A stretch of 64,000 nt of DNA from Leisingera sp. JC1 (GCF_001679925.1 NZ_LYUZ01000081.1:179100-243099); one strand, 5' to 3'; shown: positions 50,160-62,513, numbered from the stretch's first letter. The notes: generated from the letters alone by a model not told the origin. A program made the numbers and translations.

Positions 50160-50831
50160 TCAAGGCGCCCAATGGACTGACGCCTCGGACAGAACAGCTT
50201 GAATCGGGGCATCTTCAGGCGGCAGCGACATCGCCTGCTCCAGGGCCTTTCGCTTGGCTTCGCCGAAGATCACCAGATGCTTGGCGATCGCCTCATCCAG
50301 CACTCTGGCTGTCAGGCTGATCCGCGCCTCAGGCTGGCTGTCAGGCCGCATCACCGCCAGCGGCGGCGCGTCTGATGCCAGCGCCGCCTCGATGCCGGCC
50401 GCGCCGGGAAACAGCGAGGCCGTGTGCATATCCTCACCCATGCCCAGGAGCAGCACAGACAACGGCAACTCCGGCACCACCCGGCTTTCAAGCTCCGCCA
50501 GCACGTCCTCGGGTTCCCGCTCCGGCACATGGAACGACAGGAACTGCGCGCTCGCAGCGCGGTTCTGCAGCAGCCGCTTGCGGATCATCGCCGCGTTGGA
50601 GCGGGCATGCTCCTGCGGCACCCAGCGTTCGTCCGTCGCCATGACGTGCACCCGGTCCCATTCGATGTCCGCGGCGCAGAGATCGTCAAAGATCAGCCCC
50701 GGCGAGGTGCCGCCCGCAACCGCAAAGGACACCGTATCGTGATGCAGCAGATGGGTTTTCAGATCCCCGGCGATTTCGTTTGCGACTTCGATCGCCAGCA
50801 TGTCCTGATCAGGGTATTCGTTGAATTTCAT
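50160..50831 (-). CDS. pgl: 6-Phosphogluconolactonase
   Basis: Pgl hydrolyses the lactone formed by Zwf. The 223-residue protein of the NagB/DevB fold has [16 protein letters not shown] near residue 38 and the catalytic-region sequence [14 protein letters not shown]. The ATG at 50831 follows GGAGGGG and overlaps the zwf stop (ATGA). Confidence 0.93.
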   Translation of the reverse strand: MKFNEYPDQDMLAIEVANEIAGDLKTHLLHHDTVSFAVAGGTSPGLIFDDLCAADIEWDRVHVMATDERWVPQEHARSNAAMIRKRLLQNRAASAQFLSFHVPEREPEDVLAELESRVVPELPLSVLLLGMGEDMHTASLFPGAAGIEAALASDAPPLAVMRPDSQPEARISLTARVLDEAIAKHLVIFGEAKRKALEQAMSLPPEDAPIQAVLSEASVHWAP

Positions 50832-52303
50832 GGGTTGATCCCCCTCCATTCACGCCCGTCGCGGCGCATCAGCAAATTGGCATCCTCCGGACCGGTGGTA
50901 CCGCTAACGTAGGGTTTAGGCACATCGCCGCGGGATTTCCAGCCCTCAATTACCGGATCGGTCCAGGCCCAGGCCGCTTCCACCTCATCGCCCCTCATAA
51001 ACAACGTCTGGTTGCCGCGCACAACATCCATAATCAACCGCTCATAGGCATCCGGCGGATCGCCGCCCTCCGGCCCCAATGCCTCGGCAAAACTCATGTC
51101 CAGCGGCACGTCAATCAGCCGCATCCCGCCCTGCCCTGGCTCCTTGATGGTCACGCTGAGCGTTATGCCTTCATTCGGCTGCAGGCGGATCTTCAGGTGG
51201 TTGGCGTGACGTCCGGCTTCCGCCCCGAAGATCGAATGCGGCGCATCCTTGAACATCACGTTGATGACGGAGGACCGGTTCACCAGCCGCTTGCCCGTGC
51301 GCAGATAAAACGGCGTGCCCGCCCACCGCCAATTGCTGATATGCGCCTTCAGCGCGACATAGCTCTCCGTGGTGCTGCGCGGGTTGCCGACCAGCCCGCG
51401 GTAGGACGGATGCGGCGCCTCCGGGTCCAGGCTGGCCTGGTACTGGCCGCGCACGATATGGTGCGGCTCTACCGGCTCCATCGCCCGGATCACCTTCAGC
51501 TTCTCATCCCGCACGGCATCAGGGTCGAATTTGGCCGGCGGCTCCATCGCAATCAGGCACAGAAGCTGCATCAGGTGGTTCTGCATCATGTCGCGCATGG
51601 CGCCCGCGCGCTCGTAATATTCCTCGCGCCCCTCAACGCCGACAGTTTCCGCCACGGTGATCTGGATGTGATCCACGTACTGGCTGTTCCACAAGGGCTC
51701 AAACAGCATGTTGCCGAACCGGACCGCCATCAGATTCTGCACCGTCTCCTTGCCCAGGTAATGGTCGATGCGGTAAATCTGGCCTTCGTCGAAATGGCTC
51801 GCCAGCGTCCGGTTCAGCTCTCTGGCTGTCTCCAGATCGTGGCCAAAGGGTTTTTCCACCACGATCCGCGTATCCGCATTGGCCAGCCCGTGCCGGTGCA
51901 GGCGCTCTGCCAGCGGCCCGAACAGGCCCGGTCCGACCGAGAAATAGAAAACACGAACCGGCACATCGGCCGCCGGGCGCAGCTGGCGGCTCAGCTCCGG
52001 CCAGCCCTCTTCGCCCAGGGCATCCAGCGCCACATAGCTCACCCGTTCCAGAAACGCCTCCAGCGCGCCGCCGCCGCAAGCCTTGGGCCCTGCGTGGGCG
52101 CGCAGCGCTTCGGCCACAACGGTCCGGTACTCTTCGCTGCTCAGGCTGGTGCGCGCAGCACCGATGATCCGCTCATCGCCGGACAGCTGGCCGGCGCAAT
52201 GACGCCGGAACAGCGCCGGCAGGATCTTGCGCTGCGCCAGATCGCCCGTGCCGCCGAAAATCACCAGGTCAAACGGATCGACCGGTATTACACGCGAAAC
52301 CAT
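50828..52303 (-). CDS. zwf: Glucose-6-phosphate 1-dehydrogenase
   Basis: Zwf oxidises glucose-6-phosphate to 6-phosphogluconolactone and makes NADPH. The 491-residue protein has the coenzyme loop FGGTGDLAQRKI near residue 14 and the active-site motif RIDHYLGKETVQN near 180. CAGGAAG before the ATG at 52303 supports the start. With pgl and pgi it feeds the Entner-Doudoroff route used by roseobacters; edd and eda are not in the window. Confidence 0.96.
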   Translation of the reverse strand: MVSRVIPVDPFDLVIFGGTGDLAQRKILPALFRRHCAGQLSGDERIIGAARTSLSSEEYRTVVAEALRAHAGPKACGGGALEAFLERVSYVALDALGEEGWPELSRQLRPAADVPVRVFYFSVGPGLFGPLAERLHRHGLANADTRIVVEKPFGHDLETARELNRTLASHFDEGQIYRIDHYLGKETVQNLMAVRFGNMLFEPLWNSQYVDHIQITVAETVGVEGREEYYERAGAMRDMMQNHLMQLLCLIAMEPPAKFDPDAVRDEKLKVIRAMEPVEPHHIVRGQYQASLDPEAPHPSYRGLVGNPRSTTESYVALKAHISNWRWAGTPFYLRTGKRLVNRSSVINVMFKDAPHSIFGAEAGRHANHLKIRLQPNEGITLSVTIKEPGQGGMRLIDVPLDMSFAEALGPEGGDPPDAYERLIMDVVRGNQTLFMRGDEVEAAWAWTDPVIEGWKSRGDVPKPYVSGTTGPEDANLLMRRDGREWRGINP

Positions 52304-52442
52304 GTTGTTCTTCCTGTCTCCGCCGGTGCAGGCGCGGCACACCGCCGCTCACATCCCTGTCATGTGCCTGCCCGGCCGCTTTCATTTCCCGCCCAGTATA
52401 AGGTAGCTTCCGGCGAAAGGAACTGCCCCGAAGGACATCCGC

Positions 52443-53396
52443 ATGAAAGACCTGCAAAAATCTGCCGCCAACCTAGGCAAGTTCCAAGACGCCTTTGTGA
52501 CGGCAGACGGTCAAAAGCGCGCCTCTGTGCCGCTCAGCCATCCGGAAACCCTTTGGTTCAATACCGGCACCCTGTGCAACATCGAATGCAGCAACTGCTA
52601 CATCCTCAGTTCGCCCACAAATGACGCGCTGGTTTACCTGACCGAGGGTGAAGTGCAGGACTATCTGAACCAGATTGCCGACCGCAACTGGCCGATCCGG
52701 GAAATCGGTTTCACCGGCGGTGAGCCGTTCATGAACCCAGAGATGATCGCTATGGCCCGCGCCGCGCTGGAACGGGGTTTCGAGGTGCTGATCCTCACCA
52801 ACGCCATGCGCCCGATGATGCGCAAGACGGTCAAGGCGGGCCTGATGGCCCTGCTGGAAGACTTCGGGGACAAACTGACTCTGCGCATATCGGTCGACCA
52901 CCACAGCGCCGATCTGCACGACAAGGAACGCGGCGCAGGCAGCTTTGCCAAGACCTTCGAAGGCATGGAATGGCTGCGCGACAACGGCTTTGCAATGACC
53001 GTCGCAGGCCGCACCGTCTGGGGCGAGAGCGAAGCCGAGGCCCGTGCGGGATATGCCGCCCTGTTTGCAAAACACGGCTTTGCCATCGACGCCCAGAACC
53101 CGGGCCAGACCGTTCTGTTCCCGGAGATGGACGAGACTGTCGAAGTCCCGGAAATCACAACCGCGTGCTGGGGCATCTTGAACAAGTCGCCCGATAGCGT
53201 GATGTGCTCCTCCTCCCGCATGGTGGTCAAGCGAAAGGGCGCGGACAATCCCGCAGTTCTGGCCTGCACCCTGCTGCCCTACGCGCCGGAGTTCGAGATG
53301 GGTGCCACATTGGCTGAGGCTGAGCGCCCTGTGCAGCTGAACCACCCCCATTGCGCCAAATTCTGCGTCCTCGGCGGCGCCAGCTGTTCGGCCTGA
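52443..53396 (+). CDS. Radical SAM protein of unknown substrate
   Basis: The 317-residue protein has the radical SAM cluster motif CNIECSNC (about residues 46-53) and the SAM-binding GFTGGEPFMNPEM. The C-terminal third carries at least six more cysteines, including HCAKFCVLGGASCSA at the very end, pointing to one auxiliary iron-sulfur cluster. The family is common in roseobacters but has no agreed function to my knowledge. A caspase-like gene follows 72 bases downstream in the same direction. Confidence 0.85.
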   Translation: MKDLQKSAANLGKFQDAFVTADGQKRASVPLSHPETLWFNTGTLCNIECSNCYILSSPTNDALVYLTEGEVQDYLNQIADRNWPIREIGFTGGEPFMNPEMIAMARAALERGFEVLILTNAMRPMMRKTVKAGLMALLEDFGDKLTLRISVDHHSADLHDKERGAGSFAKTFEGMEWLRDNGFAMTVAGRTVWGESEAEARAGYAALFAKHGFAIDAQNPGQTVLFPEMDETVEVPEITTACWGILNKSPDSVMCSSSRMVVKRKGADNPAVLACTLLPYAPEFEMGATLAEAERPVQLNHPHCAKFCVLGGASCSA

Positions 53397-53468
53397 GCGC
53401 TCAAGACGCTTTGACCTGTGCGCGGCAGGATGGCACCATGGGCCATATTGTCTGCCAGGTGTTGTGTC

Positions 53469-55022
53469 ATGCGTTTTCTGATTGCTCTGCTTTTGTGTCT
53501 TATCCCTATCGCTGCAGCCGCGCAGAACCGGATGGCTCTGGTTATTGGCAACAACAGCTATTCCGAAGTCCCGGTTCTCGCAAAAGCCCGTGCAGACGCG
53601 CAGTCCATCGGCACCAAGCTGAATGAGCTGGGATTCACCGTCACCACAGCGCTGGATCAGGACCGCCGCGGGCTGAACAAGAAAATCTCAGAATTCACCG
53701 CCCGGCTGGAACCCGGCGATGCGGCCTTTGTCTTCTTTGCCGGCCATGGCGTGGAAATCGGCGGTGAAAACTACCTGCTGCCCACTGACATCGCCGCACC
53801 CAGCGCGGGCGGCAGCGACTTTGTGAAGTCCGAGTCCATCGCCCTGTCGGATCTTCTGGACCGCGTCCGCAAGACCGGCGCCCGCTCTGCCGTGGTGGTG
53901 ATCGACGCCTGCCGCAACAACCCGTTCGAACTGGTCGAGGGCCGCAGCATCGGCACCACCCGCGGCCTTGGCCGGATTGCAGCTCCTCAAGGCACGTTCG
54001 TGATCTTCTCCGCCGGTGCAGGCCAGCTGGCATTGGACCGGCTGAACGAGGACGACACGGCTGAAAACTCCGTCTTCACCCGCGCGCTGCTGCCGCTGTT
54101 GTCCGAACCGGGGCTGGAGTTGCGCACGCTGGTTGCGGGCCTCCGGCGCGAGGTGCGCGACCTGGCGCTGACAGTGCAGCACCGCCAGGTGCCCGCCTAT
54201 TATGATGAAATGCTTGGCGATTTCTATTTCACCCAGGCCGCCCTGCCCGCTGAACCTGCTCCCTTGCCTATAAGCACAATGCAGACGGATTTTGAGGTCG
54301 CCCGCTCGATAGGAACCCCGCAGGCCCTCGATACCTTTCTGGAGCGCTACACGGGCCGCGAGGATGAATATACCTACACAGTTGCTTTGCAGCTAAGGCA
54401 GGGGCTGGAAACCGAACAGGCGCTGGTGGAGCCACCTGCCCCGCAAACACCCGAAACACCTGACATTCCGGTCATCCCGGACTCCAAGTCGGTGATGCGC
54501 GACACACAGGCAGCGCTGAACGAAATCGGCTGCCAGGCCGGCCGGACGGACGGGATTGCCGGCCCGCGCACCCGCAGCGCCTTTGCGGCCTATCTGGCGG
54601 CGTCGGACAGCAATCTCGGCGCTGATGATCTGGGCACCGCTCACGCGCTGGAAGAACTGCGCCAAAAGTCGGGGGAAATCTGCAAACCTGCGCCCAGAAC
54701 TGCCTCCGCACCGGCCCCGGCAAGCTCAGCGGCAGCGGCTCCGCTGGCAGGCGCCTGGAAGTTCAAGGCCACCTGCGCCCTGGTGGTCAAGGTCACTGGA
54801 AACGTCCATTACACCCATGCGGGCGGCAACAAATACCATGGGCGGCTCAGCGACTCCCTGGGCCAGAATGCCAACACAGAGGTCTATCTGAACGGCCAGC
54901 AGATCAGCGGCACGGATTACTTTCCCGGCATCACCGTCACCTGGCGCGGCCGCCTGGCTGCGGACGGGCGCAGTTTCACCTCCAGCGGCTCCACCGGTTG
55001 CGCGGTCTATGCTTGGCGCTGA
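53469..55022 (+). CDS. Secreted caspase-family (C14) protein
   Basis: The 517-residue protein has a signal peptide (MRFLIALLLCLIPIAAAAQ), then a caspase p20-like domain (residues 21-250) with the His93/Cys148 pair in FFAGHGVEIGG and VIDACRNNPF. A Pro-rich linker precedes a peptidoglycan-binding-like module (about 345-390) and a C-terminal beta domain (about 440-517) with two cysteines. It should act in the periplasm. Such alphaproteobacterial 'orthocaspases' are widespread but mostly uncharacterised. The ATG at 53469 is chosen for the signal peptide; one 17 codons earlier would bury it. Confidence 0.87.
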   Translation: MRFLIALLLCLIPIAAAAQNRMALVIGNNSYSEVPVLAKARADAQSIGTKLNELGFTVTTALDQDRRGLNKKISEFTARLEPGDAAFVFFAGHGVEIGGENYLLPTDIAAPSAGGSDFVKSESIALSDLLDRVRKTGARSAVVVIDACRNNPFELVEGRSIGTTRGLGRIAAPQGTFVIFSAGAGQLALDRLNEDDTAENSVFTRALLPLLSEPGLELRTLVAGLRREVRDLALTVQHRQVPAYYDEMLGDFYFTQAALPAEPAPLPISTMQTDFEVARSIGTPQALDTFLERYTGREDEYTYTVALQLRQGLETEQALVEPPAPQTPETPDIPVIPDSKSVMRDTQAALNEIGCQAGRTDGIAGPRTRSAFAAYLAASDSNLGADDLGTAHALEELRQKSGEICKPAPRTASAPAPASSAAAAPLAGAWKFKATCALVVKVTGNVHYTHAGGNKYHGRLSDSLGQNANTEVYLNGQQISGTDYFPGITVTWRGRLAADGRSFTSSGSTGCAVYAWR

Positions 55023-55028
55023 CCCGTT

Positions 55029-55298
55029 TCAGTGGATCTGGAACTCTCCAACCACATTGCGCCACTCGCCGGGGCCGATCATCTTGCGGTGATTGAACCG
55101 CACAGAATGCAGCGGCCCCTCAATCTCGCGCTGCCAGAATTCAATGAACTCGAACAGCCGCGGGTGGTCCGGTGCAAGGTCGTACTGCTGCCAGACAAAG
55201 GTGTTCAAAACATGGATATGATCCGGCATGTGATAGGTGAATTCTGCCGTGGTCAGCCCGTATCCCTTGAGCATCAGCTCGGTTTCGCTGGTCTCCAT
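55029..55298 (-). CDS. usg: Usg family protein
   Basis: The 89-residue cytosolic protein matches the short Usg family of alphaproteobacteria: LMLKGYGLTTAEFTYHMPDH, then TFVWQQYDLAPDHPRLFEF and WQREIEGPLHSV. The family is named from its place near trp genes; its function is unknown. GGAGG seven bases before the ATG at 55298 fixes the start and rules out a longer form. It is divergent from gyrA. Confidence 0.88.
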   Translation of the reverse strand: METSETELMLKGYGLTTAEFTYHMPDHIHVLNTFVWQQYDLAPDHPRLFEFIEFWQREIEGPLHSVRFNHRKMIGPGEWRNVVGEFQIH

Positions 55299-55492
55299 CT
55301 CTAGCCTCCAATTCTTACCCCCTCTGTTTGATGCTAGGGTGCAATTGGTTAATTTCCTCAAAAACAGTGCGTTACCGATGCGTGAACGGCTGGTTTCCGG
55401 CTTTCGGGGGCTGTGTGCTTGCGCCCCATATACGGTCTCTGATAGGGTGCGAACACAATATATAGACCCAGAAGAAAGAGCGGGCAGCCAAC

Positions 55493-58231
<2,739 letters not shown>

Positions 58232-58263
58232 GAGCCCTTGCGCCCCATCCCGTTGAAAACACT

Positions 58264-58293
58264 GAACGCCGTCCCGTTGCCGGGGCGGCGTTC
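58264..58293 (+). terminator. Hairpin after gyrA
   Basis: GAACGCCG (58264-58271) and CGGCGTTC (58286-58293) pair, with inner CCC/GGG pairs. No T-run follows, so it may act with Rho or only as a 3' end stabiliser. Confidence 0.55.
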
Positions 58294-58369
58294 GCAGTGT
58301 TAACGGCCCCCTAACGGATCTTAGGTATTGTTACGGCAAGTTCTGATTTCTCATGAAGGGAAGACCCAA

Positions 58370-58720
58370 ATGAACTTGTACCACTGCTCCATCGACCTGC
58401 ATCACGAGGCCAAGGCGCTGAGTTTTGCCAGCGCGGTCGATCAATGGATGGGCTATCTTCAGGAACGCGGTGTGGTCCAGGGCTGGCGGCTGTTGCGCCG
58501 CAAACTGGACATGGCCAGCGACACTTGCCGCGACTTTCTCCTGGAAATCGAATTCAAGGACATGACCCAGCTTGATCAGGCCTTCCGGGTTCTGGGCGAA
58601 CATGACGAGGAAGTGGAGAAACTCTACTCCCACGTCAGGGCTTTGATCGCCACGGCCGACATCGGCCTCTACCGGCCCTTCCCGGATCCGGAACGGGCGG
58701 AACGGATGGCGCTGATCTGA
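58370..58720 (+). CDS. Small conserved protein of unknown function (DUF6614-like)
   Basis: The 116-residue soluble protein has a ferredoxin-like pattern and no catalytic motif: MNLYHCSIDLHHEAKALSFA, then VVQGWRLLRRKLDM and CRDFLLEIEFKDMTQLDQAF. GAAGGGAAG stands before the ATG at 58370. Orthologues seem common in Rhodobacterales; DUF6614 is my best recollection of the family name. It is a single gene after gyrA. Confidence 0.7.
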   Translation: MNLYHCSIDLHHEAKALSFASAVDQWMGYLQERGVVQGWRLLRRKLDMASDTCRDFLLEIEFKDMTQLDQAFRVLGEHDEEVEKLYSHVRALIATADIGLYRPFPDPERAERMALI

Positions 58721-58732
58721 CGGGCATATGCC

Positions 58733-58795
58733 TCAGACCAGAGTGGCTCCCAGCACATAACTGGCAAAAATCAGGTAGGCGACGGCTGTATGCAT
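58733..58795 (-). CDS. Possible microprotein, 20 residues, hydrophobic
   Basis: A minus-strand frame from the ATG at 58795 to the TGA at 58735-58733 encodes MHTAVAYLIFASYVLGATLV, one membrane helix. The ribosome site is weak (GTGAGT). It lies in a gap with no other gene. Chance occurrence cannot be excluded. Confidence 0.2.
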   Translation of the reverse strand: MHTAVAYLIFASYVLGATLV

Positions 58796-58915
58796 CAGAT
58801 TACTCACTTACTTCACACCCCCAAGGATTAAGAGAATACTGTTAAAATGCGGCATTTCCGGGGCAGCGGGTTTTCCGCTGCCGTCAGAAGGGCTTAGCCG
58901 TGATGCACTGCCGAC

Positions 58916-60385
58916 TCAGAGATCGTAAAGCAGGCTGAACTTCTCTTCGAGATAGGCCAGCAGCGGCGCGTGGCTTGGCTCCATGCCCGACGCGTGCACG
59001 ATGGTGTCGCGCGGGCTGCGCAGGCCGCCGTGCTGCTGCAGGTTCTCCTTCAGCCACCCGGTCGCGCCTTCTGTGTTGCCCTCGGCCAGTTCTGCATCCA
59101 GCCCCGGAACATCCCGGCGCAGCGCCTGATACAGGCAGCCGGCATAGACATTACCCAGCGTGTAGGTCGGGAAATAGCCGAACAGGCCCACCGACCAATG
59201 CACATCCTGCAAACAGCCGTTCGACGGTTTGTCCACGGCATAACCGAAGTCCGCCTCGAACCTCTCGTTCCAGGCCGCTTCCAGATCCTTCACCGCCAGA
59301 TCGCCGCTCATCAGCGCGCGCTCCAGGCCGAACCGCATCATGATATGGAGGTTGTATTGCAGCTCATCCGCTTCTGTCCGGATATAGCCCTTATGCACCG
59401 CATTCACGGCAGCATAGAAAGCATCCGCATCAGCAACACCGAAATCGCCAAAGGCGTCTTTCATCTCCTCAAACAGCCAGCCGGTAAAGGCGCGGCTGCG
59501 GCCGATCTGGTTCTCATAGATCCGGCTCTGGCTTTCATGCACCCCCATCGAAACACCGCTGCCCAGCGGCGTCAGCAGGTAATCGCGGCTGATATTCTGC
59601 TCATAGGCGGCGTGGCCGACCTCGTGAATGGTGGAATAGAAGCAGTTGAACGGGTCAGCCTCGCTGGTCCGCGTGGTGATCCGCACATCCAGGCCAGCAC
59701 CGGAGCAGAAGGGGTGCACCGCCTTGTCGACACGGCCATGGGCCATGTCATAACCGAACTGCTTGGCCAGCTTGCGGGTCAGCTTCATCTGCGCGGCTTC
59801 GTCAAAAGTGCCGGTCAGCCCCTTCGGCGCAGGCTTCTCCAGCACCTTGGCGCGCAGCTCCACCAGTCCGGGGCGCATGGCATCAAAGATACCGGCGATC
59901 TCCGCACCGGTCATACCATGCTCATAGTCCTCGACCATGGCGTCATAGACGTCACCGCCCGCGGCCAGCGCCAGGCCTTCCTCGCGTTTCAGAGCGACAA
60001 CTTCCTCCAGCACCGGCACAAAAACCGCCACATCCTCGTCCGCCCGCGCCGCGGCCCATTGGCCCTGCGCCACGGAAGTGACCTGGGCGATCTTCTTGGC
60101 AAGATCTGCGGGCACCTTGACGGTGCGCTCATAGCTGCGGCGGATTTCGCGCAGCTGGGATTCACCCGCCTCATTCGGGGCAACCGCCTGCTCCAGCCAC
60201 TCTGCGACCCGCGGGTCGCTGCGGCGGGCGTGCAGCACTGCCTCCATCGCGGCCATTTCCTCGCCCCGCTGCGGCGCCGCCCCGCGCGGCATCATGGTTT
60301 CCTGATCCCAGCCCAGACGGCCTGCAATCTGCCCCAGCGCCTGGGTTTCGCGCTGGAAGGCCATCAATTCGTCAAATGCGCTCAT
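58916..60385 (-). CDS. Carboxypeptidase M32
   Basis: This 489-residue zinc carboxypeptidase of the Taq/Pfu type removes C-terminal residues from peptides in the cytosol. The zinc motif is in IHEVGHAAYEQNI (HExxH), with ESQSRIYENQIGRSR downstream. The N-terminus MSAFDELMAFQRETQALG and GRLGWDQETMMPRGA are typical. It begins three bases after ctaA, so the two share an mRNA. Confidence 0.93.
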   Translation of the reverse strand: MSAFDELMAFQRETQALGQIAGRLGWDQETMMPRGAAPQRGEEMAAMEAVLHARRSDPRVAEWLEQAVAPNEAGESQLREIRRSYERTVKVPADLAKKIAQVTSVAQGQWAAARADEDVAVFVPVLEEVVALKREEGLALAAGGDVYDAMVEDYEHGMTGAEIAGIFDAMRPGLVELRAKVLEKPAPKGLTGTFDEAAQMKLTRKLAKQFGYDMAHGRVDKAVHPFCSGAGLDVRITTRTSEADPFNCFYSTIHEVGHAAYEQNISRDYLLTPLGSGVSMGVHESQSRIYENQIGRSRAFTGWLFEEMKDAFGDFGVADADAFYAAVNAVHKGYIRTEADELQYNLHIMMRFGLERALMSGDLAVKDLEAAWNERFEADFGYAVDKPSNGCLQDVHWSVGLFGYFPTYTLGNVYAGCLYQALRRDVPGLDAELAEGNTEGATGWLKENLQQHGGLRSPRDTIVHASGMEPSHAPLLAYLEEKFSLLYDL

Positions 60386-60388
60386 AAT

Positions 60389-61534
60389 TCAATGATCCTT
60401 GATCGAGGTTGCAATGGGATAGGCAGACAGGAAGCGGGCGCGCAGGATCAGCACCCAGACGCCAATTGCCACCAGCTGATGGGTGATCGCCGCATGCAGC
60501 GGCGCCGCGTAAACCACGGTGATGATCCCCAGCAGCACCTGCACAGACAGCGCCGCGAAAACGGCGTTAAAGGCAAAGCGGGTGCGCCCATGGGCAGAGC
60601 TGCGCCCGCGCAGCCAGGCCACCACGGCAAAGGCAAACAGCAGGTAGCCCGCCACCCGGTGGATGAACTGCACCAGCCCCGGGTTTTCAAAGAAGTTCTT
60701 CCAGACCGGCTCAATCATGAAGGGATTGGGCGGGATCACCTGCCCGCCCATCAGCGGCCAGTCGGTGTAGGAGCGGCCCGCATCAATGCCCGCCACCAGC
60801 GCGCCCAGCAGGATCTGCAAAAAGGCGAAATGCATCAGGCCGGTGGACAGGCTGAACAGCTTCGCCTCCTTGGCGCGGCGCGCCTGCATCAGCTCGCGTT
60901 CCTCGCGGCCCAGCATCAGCACATACCAGGCGATGAAGCCGAGGATCACAAATGCCAGCCCCAGATGGGTGGCCAGCCGGTAAGAGGCAACGGCGGTCAT
61001 CCCTTCGCCCTGGGTCACGCCAGAGGCCACCATCCACCAGCCGATGGCACCCTGCACGCCGCCGAGGATGCCGGGCAGCGCCAAACGGCCCGCCCAGCCG
61101 GCCGGGATCTTGCGCGAGGCCAGAAAGCCCAGGAACCCAAGCGCCCAGACCACGCCGATGAACCGGCCCAGCTGGCGGTGGCCCCATTCCCACCAGTAGA
61201 TCGATTTGAAATCAGACAGTTCCATCCATTGGTTCTGGATGCGCCACTGGTCAATTTCCTTGTATTTGTCGAACTCGGCCTGCCATTCGGCCTCCGACAT
61301 CGGCGGGATCGCCCCGGTCACGGGCCGCCATTCTGTGATCGACAGGCCGCTGTCGGTCAGGCGTGTCAGCCCGCCCACAACGATCATCGCAACCACCAGC
61401 GCAAACAGCACCATCAGCCAGGCGCGGATCGCCTTGCGGGCACCGCCGCGGCCGCGGTCGATCAGACCCGGCTGCACCGCGGGGGCGTCTTTCTTCTCGC
61501 CCTCAACCTCTTCGAAAATGCTGCGCTTGCACAT
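60389..61534 (-). CDS. ctaA: Haem A synthase (COX15/CtaA)
   Basis: CtaA oxidises the methyl group of haem O to give haem A for cytochrome aa3 oxidase. The 381-residue inner-membrane protein has about eight helices with the conserved segments GGLTRLTDSGLSITEWRPVTG (in parts), WEWGHRQLGR and IHRVAGYLLF, whose His residues bind haem. The long alphaproteobacterial (type 2) form is seen. AGAGGCAA precedes the ATG at 61534. Confidence 0.93.
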   Translation of the reverse strand: MCKRSIFEEVEGEKKDAPAVQPGLIDRGRGGARKAIRAWLMVLFALVVAMIVVGGLTRLTDSGLSITEWRPVTGAIPPMSEAEWQAEFDKYKEIDQWRIQNQWMELSDFKSIYWWEWGHRQLGRFIGVVWALGFLGFLASRKIPAGWAGRLALPGILGGVQGAIGWWMVASGVTQGEGMTAVASYRLATHLGLAFVILGFIAWYVLMLGREERELMQARRAKEAKLFSLSTGLMHFAFLQILLGALVAGIDAGRSYTDWPLMGGQVIPPNPFMIEPVWKNFFENPGLVQFIHRVAGYLLFAFAVVAWLRGRSSAHGRTRFAFNAVFAALSVQVLLGIITVVYAAPLHAAITHQLVAIGVWVLILRARFLSAYPIATSIKDH

Positions 61535-61594
61535 GCTTGCCTCTTTGTCTGTGGTGCCAAGCTAGGGGCGGGTAATCTAAAGGTCCAGAGCGGC

Positions 61595-62347
61595 TTACTC
61601 GCCGCCGCGTTCTTTCCAGCGGACCATCTGGCGCATAATGCCGTGCAGCATCTGCACGTCCGAACGCGTCATCCGCATCCGGCTCCACAGATTGCGCAGG
61701 TTGGTCTTCATGCCCTCGGCCTTTTCTGGCGGGAAGAAGAAGCCGGCCTCATCCAGGCGGTCCTCGTAGTGCTCCACCAGTTTCTCGACCTCGACACCGG
61801 TGGCCCATTCGCCCTTGCGACCGAGATCAGTGGTTTCATGCAGCACTTCGCCGGATTGGCGCATCCATTCATAGCCCGTGAGCAGCACGCACTGGCCCAG
61901 GTTCAACGAGGCATAGAGCGGGTTCACCGGCACCGAGATGATGGCGTTGGCCTTGGCGATATCCTCATTCTCAAGGCCCGCCCTTTCCGGTCCGAACATC
62001 ACCGCGACCTTTTCCCCCGCCGCGATCTTCTCTGCCGCGATCTGCATTGCGCGTTCGGGGCTGTAGACCGGCTTGGTCAGCCCGCGCTGGCGGGCAGTGG
62101 TGGCAAACACATAAGTGCAGTCGCCCAGCGCCTCCGGCACGTCGGCGCACAGCTGCGCCTCATCCAGCAGGCGGCCCGCGCCCGAGGACATTGCCACCGC
62201 CTTGGGGTTGGGCCAGCCGTCGCGCGGCGCCACGATGCGCATCCGGTCGAGACCGAAGTTCCACATTGCCCGCGCCGCGGCACCGATATTCTCGCCCATC
62301 TGCGGGCGGACAAGGACAAAGGCAGGCTGGGGCGTATCGGTGGGCAT
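61595..62347 (-). CDS. TrmJ-like tRNA/rRNA 2'-O-methyltransferase (SPOUT family)
   Basis: The 250-residue SpoU/TrmH protein methylates ribose in RNA using a knotted SAM site. The three motifs are VRPQMGENIGAAARAM near residue 12, MFGPERAGL and VPVNPLYASLNLGQCVLL. A helical C-terminal extension of about 80 residues matches TrmJ, which acts on position 32 of tRNAs. GGAGAA before the ATG at 62347 fixes the start. Confidence 0.87.
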   Translation of the reverse strand: MPTDTPQPAFVLVRPQMGENIGAAARAMWNFGLDRMRIVAPRDGWPNPKAVAMSSGAGRLLDEAQLCADVPEALGDCTYVFATTARQRGLTKPVYSPERAMQIAAEKIAAGEKVAVMFGPERAGLENEDIAKANAIISVPVNPLYASLNLGQCVLLTGYEWMRQSGEVLHETTDLGRKGEWATGVEVEKLVEHYEDRLDEAGFFFPPEKAEGMKTNLRNLWSRMRMTRSDVQMLHGIMRQMVRWKERGGE

Positions 62348-62513
62348 CGTGTTCTCCGGTAAAATCGGCACTGCTGTACTGCCCGCGCGGCGGCGGGGCA
62401 AGGTCCAGCGCAGGTTCGGGCTGCATTTACCGGGGCTTCACCGCCGCAAATCCTTGCGTCCTGCCGGAAATCGGCTAAACACCGTCAAACCGCCTGAATA
62501 ATGGAGCACCGCC

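Noticed and set aside
58970-62362. 1130-residue plus-strand open frame
   Set aside because: It runs antisense through the M32 peptidase, ctaA and the RNA methyltransferase gene, all with clear motifs. Composition is His/Gln/Arg-rich as expected from a shadow frame in high-GC DNA.
62402-62513. TPP riboswitch before the ThiE-like gene
   Set aside because: No CTGAGA/ACCTGATCTGG-like THI-box core is present in the 112 bases upstream.
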